Origin: Lentisphaeria bacterium
GTDB taxonomy: Bacteria; Verrucomicrobiota; Lentisphaeria; Victivallales; Victivallaceae
NCBI GenBank assembly: GCA_017504435.1
Contig: JAFVRD010000040.1
Coordinates: forward strand, 62,001 to 126,000
Direction of reading: 5' to 3'
DNA length: 64,000 bases
The notes under the pieces are model-generated. The model saw nothing but the letters and a program-made list of their open reading frames with translations, was not told the origin of the DNA and did no database searches. Position numbers and translations under genes: made by a program. This document shows positions 62,707-64,000 of the stretch, piece by piece (position 1 is the first letter of the stretch; each line of letters starts with the position of its first letter).

Positions 62707-63597
62707 TTATGCCAATCCCGGAAAAATTTCTCTGAATGTGTCACACAATTTACGAATTGAACATCCTGCGGAAATGACATTTACCTCCGATTGAATCGAA
62801 AGCAGCTGCGGAGCATGATTCAACAGTTTATCCGCCAGAACTTTCCAATCACTGCGCCCCTGCCCAGGCAGCAGATGCTGATCACTGAACCCATCATTGT
62901 CATGCAAATGGCAGGTTGCCATTCGGGGAGCCATTCTTTCAAACGCGTTGGCAAACTGCACCACATCTCCAAGCCAGACATTATGCATATGCGGTCCGTA
63001 CTGTTCCTGACGCTTGCCGGGAAAATCCTCCATGATATTAGCATGGCCGGAGTCAAAGCAGCATCCGACATTGGGATGATCGACGGCTTCAACATAATAC
63101 ATGACTTCATCGGGATTATTGCAGCGTTCAAAAGCATTTTCCACAGCGATAACAATGCCGAGTTTTTCCGCCTCCGGGATCAACTGTTCCAAAGCAGCAA
63201 GAGCCAGCGGGCGTACAACTTCATTGGGAACTTTCAAATAAACATTGTCATGAGCTCCGATATGAATAGTATAAGTCCGGCTGCCGCATTCTGCCGCGTA
63301 ACGCATACTGGTGATGTGATCCTGGATCATTCCGGGGCGCCGGGCGGCAGTGGAACAAGCCAGATCGTAACATTCGCCGAAAGGAGAATGCATTTCCACC
63401 AGTTTGATCCCGGTATTGAAACAAATCCGTTTGAGCAGACCGAAGTAAGCAGGATCTTTCAAAATACGCTTGATCATGCAATCAGTAAAAACCAGATTTT
63501 TTACTCCATTATCGCGGAATTCGGCAAAAATCGACGGTAACATGTTATCAGAAACATATTCCAGCGGGAAAAAGTGTGAAAATACCAAATTTTTCAT
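62707..63597 (-). CDS. Sugar phosphate isomerase/epimerase-like TIM barrel (AP_endonuc_2)
   Basis: A 296-residue xylose-isomerase-like TIM barrel. IAVENAFERC, GCCFDSGHANI and TCHLHDNDGF supply the expected Glu, Asp/His and His-x-Asp metal ligands. The start MKNLVFSHFFP has AAAGGAG upstream; nine further codons upstream are rejected. It is the first gene of the isomerase-phosphatase-YibE/F directon. Substrate unknown; members include sugar isomerases, epimerases and endonuclease IV. Confidence 0.85.
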   Translation of the reverse strand: MKNLVFSHFFPLEYVSDNMLPSIFAEFRDNGVKNLVFTDCMIKRILKDPAYFGLLKRICFNTGIKLVEMHSPFGECYDLACSTAARRPGMIQDHITSMRYAAECGSRTYTIHIGAHDNVYLKVPNEVVRPLALAALEQLIPEAEKLGIVIAVENAFERCNNPDEVMYYVEAVDHPNVGCCFDSGHANIMEDFPGKRQEQYGPHMHNVWLGDVVQFANAFERMAPRMATCHLHDNDGFSDQHLLPGQGRSDWKVLADKLLNHAPQLLSIQSEVNVISAGCSIRKLCDTFREIFPGLA

Positions 63598-63693
63598 AAT
63601 AAAAATGCTCCTTTTGTAATTCATTAAAATACTGCTCTCAAGATAAAATTACAAGTATTCCGGCATTTTTTATCGATTTATTTCAGTGAAGAA

Positions 63694-63722
63694 TTGAAAA
63701 AATCCGGAAACAGTCGTATATT
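63694..63722 (+). promoter_or_regulatory. Promoter for the CMD-family gene
   Basis: TTGAAA (63694-63699), 17 bp, TATATT (63717-63722), 49 bp before ATG 63772. Confidence 0.7.
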
Positions 63723-63771
63723 GGGAACAGATGAAGAGCTTGTTTTCAACTCAATGAAAGGAAAAATTATT

Positions 63772-64000
63772 ATGGCTTCTGTAAAACTCTACAACAAAAC
63801 CGGCGATGCAAAAGCACAGGCGATTCAGGGAAGTCTGGAAAAAAGTTTCGGCAAACTCCCGGAAGTCTTTCAGGCGATGGGACGCAACGGCGATTTTCTG
63901 GAAGCAATGTTGAACCTCTCTCAGGCTTGCGGCAAAGGATTGGATGCAAAAACCAAAGAACTTATTATTATCGCGGTCAGCGCAGTCAATGGATGTACTT
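63772..64000 (+). CDS. Carboxymuconolactone decarboxylase/AhpD-like protein, partial
   Basis: The first 76 codons of a plus-strand gene cut by the right window edge. MASVKLYNKTGDAKAQ leads into KLPEVFQAMGRNGDFLEAML and AKTKELIIIAVSAVNGCT, which matches the CMD/AhpD core just before its C-x-x-C redox pair. AAAGGA precedes the ATG. AhpD-like members reduce peroxides through a thiol relay; the second cysteine lies beyond the window. Confidence 0.85.
   Translation, partial: MASVKLYNKTGDAKAQAIQGSLEKSFGKLPEVFQAMGRNGDFLEAMLNLSQACGKGLDAKTKELIIIAVSAVNGCT

Noticed and set aside
1-64000. Overuse of CCGGA-type words as a DNA uptake signal
   Set aside because: The words are frequent by eye but fit favoured Pro and Gly codons (CCG, GGA) and terminator stems; without counting there is no support.

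Overview
The window reads as chromosomal DNA of an anaerobic or microaerophilic bacterium of the PVC superphylum, most likely Lentisphaerota (Victivallales-like). This is inference from gene content, because no rRNA lies in the window. The clues are pseudopilins whose cleavage motif is K-F-T-L-[IV]-E, a four-gene pseudopilin set that fits the Verrucomicrobia/Lentisphaerae 'Verru_Chthon cassette', a rubrerythrin, an AhpD-like protein, and many small secreted or carbohydrate-related proteins. Recurrent promoters have the form TTGACt/TTGAAA, 16-17 bp, TATATT. No tRNA, rRNA, IS element, prophage or CRISPR array was found.

Layout. 1-4369 (minus): sigma-54 response regulator (cut by the window edge), argS, manA and a YbgC-type thioesterase. 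4518-9099 (minus): secreted carbohydrate-binding-like protein, calcineurin-like phosphoesterase, a family B DNA polymerase whose proofreading residues look lost, and an archaeal-type IMP cyclohydrolase (PurO). 9203-11947: a small glycan-type group (frameshifted GT2 glycosyltransferase, SAM methyltransferase, DUF616/TOD1-like protein). 11950-15334 (minus): aroC, argB, queH and a secreted protein. 15538-22223 (plus): a ParE/ParC-like type IIA topoisomerase pair, where ParC carries a nine-copy 18-bp repeat in its tail, then an MFS transporter and an orphan OppB-type permease. 22729-34314 (plus): purB, uxaC, purM, a TerB-like/AI-2E fusion, a lipoprotein esterase, a DUF4105 protein, pssA, a sugar-nucleotide epimerase and a NAT_N/GNAT_C acyltransferase.

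34416-38839: translation genes rpmE, prfA, rpsA and (reverse strand) rpsU, with an ACT-domain protein between prfA and rpsA. 38918-47012 (minus) is the most distinctive block: one promoter, then pseudopilin-like D, B and C, a 1229-residue GspK-like protein A, an iron-finger O-heptosyltransferase of the autotransporter-modifying (BAHT/TibC) family, and thiamine diphosphokinase. The natural hypothesis is a glycosylated pseudopilin-type surface structure.

47159-53741: a deacetylase-like protein, nagA with a palindromic operator candidate, a YigZ/IMPACT protein, small membrane proteins, an amidohydrolase, a membrane-anchored nuclease, and a Cys-rich lipoprotein with rubrerythrin. 53791-60151 (minus): pyrF, der, an unknown protein, a PHP-domain protein, a polyol dehydrogenase-like protein and a LarA-type racemase in one directon. 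60236-63597 (minus): YibE/F membrane protein, PhoA-type alkaline phosphatase and a sugar-phosphate isomerase-like protein. A CMD/AhpD-family gene runs off the right edge.

Genes are tightly packed with many 1-8 bp overlaps. Start codons were moved from the longest possible start to an ATG (once GTG) with a Shine-Dalgarno or family-consistent N-terminus wherever that was visible. All family calls come from reading motifs by eye, not from database searches.
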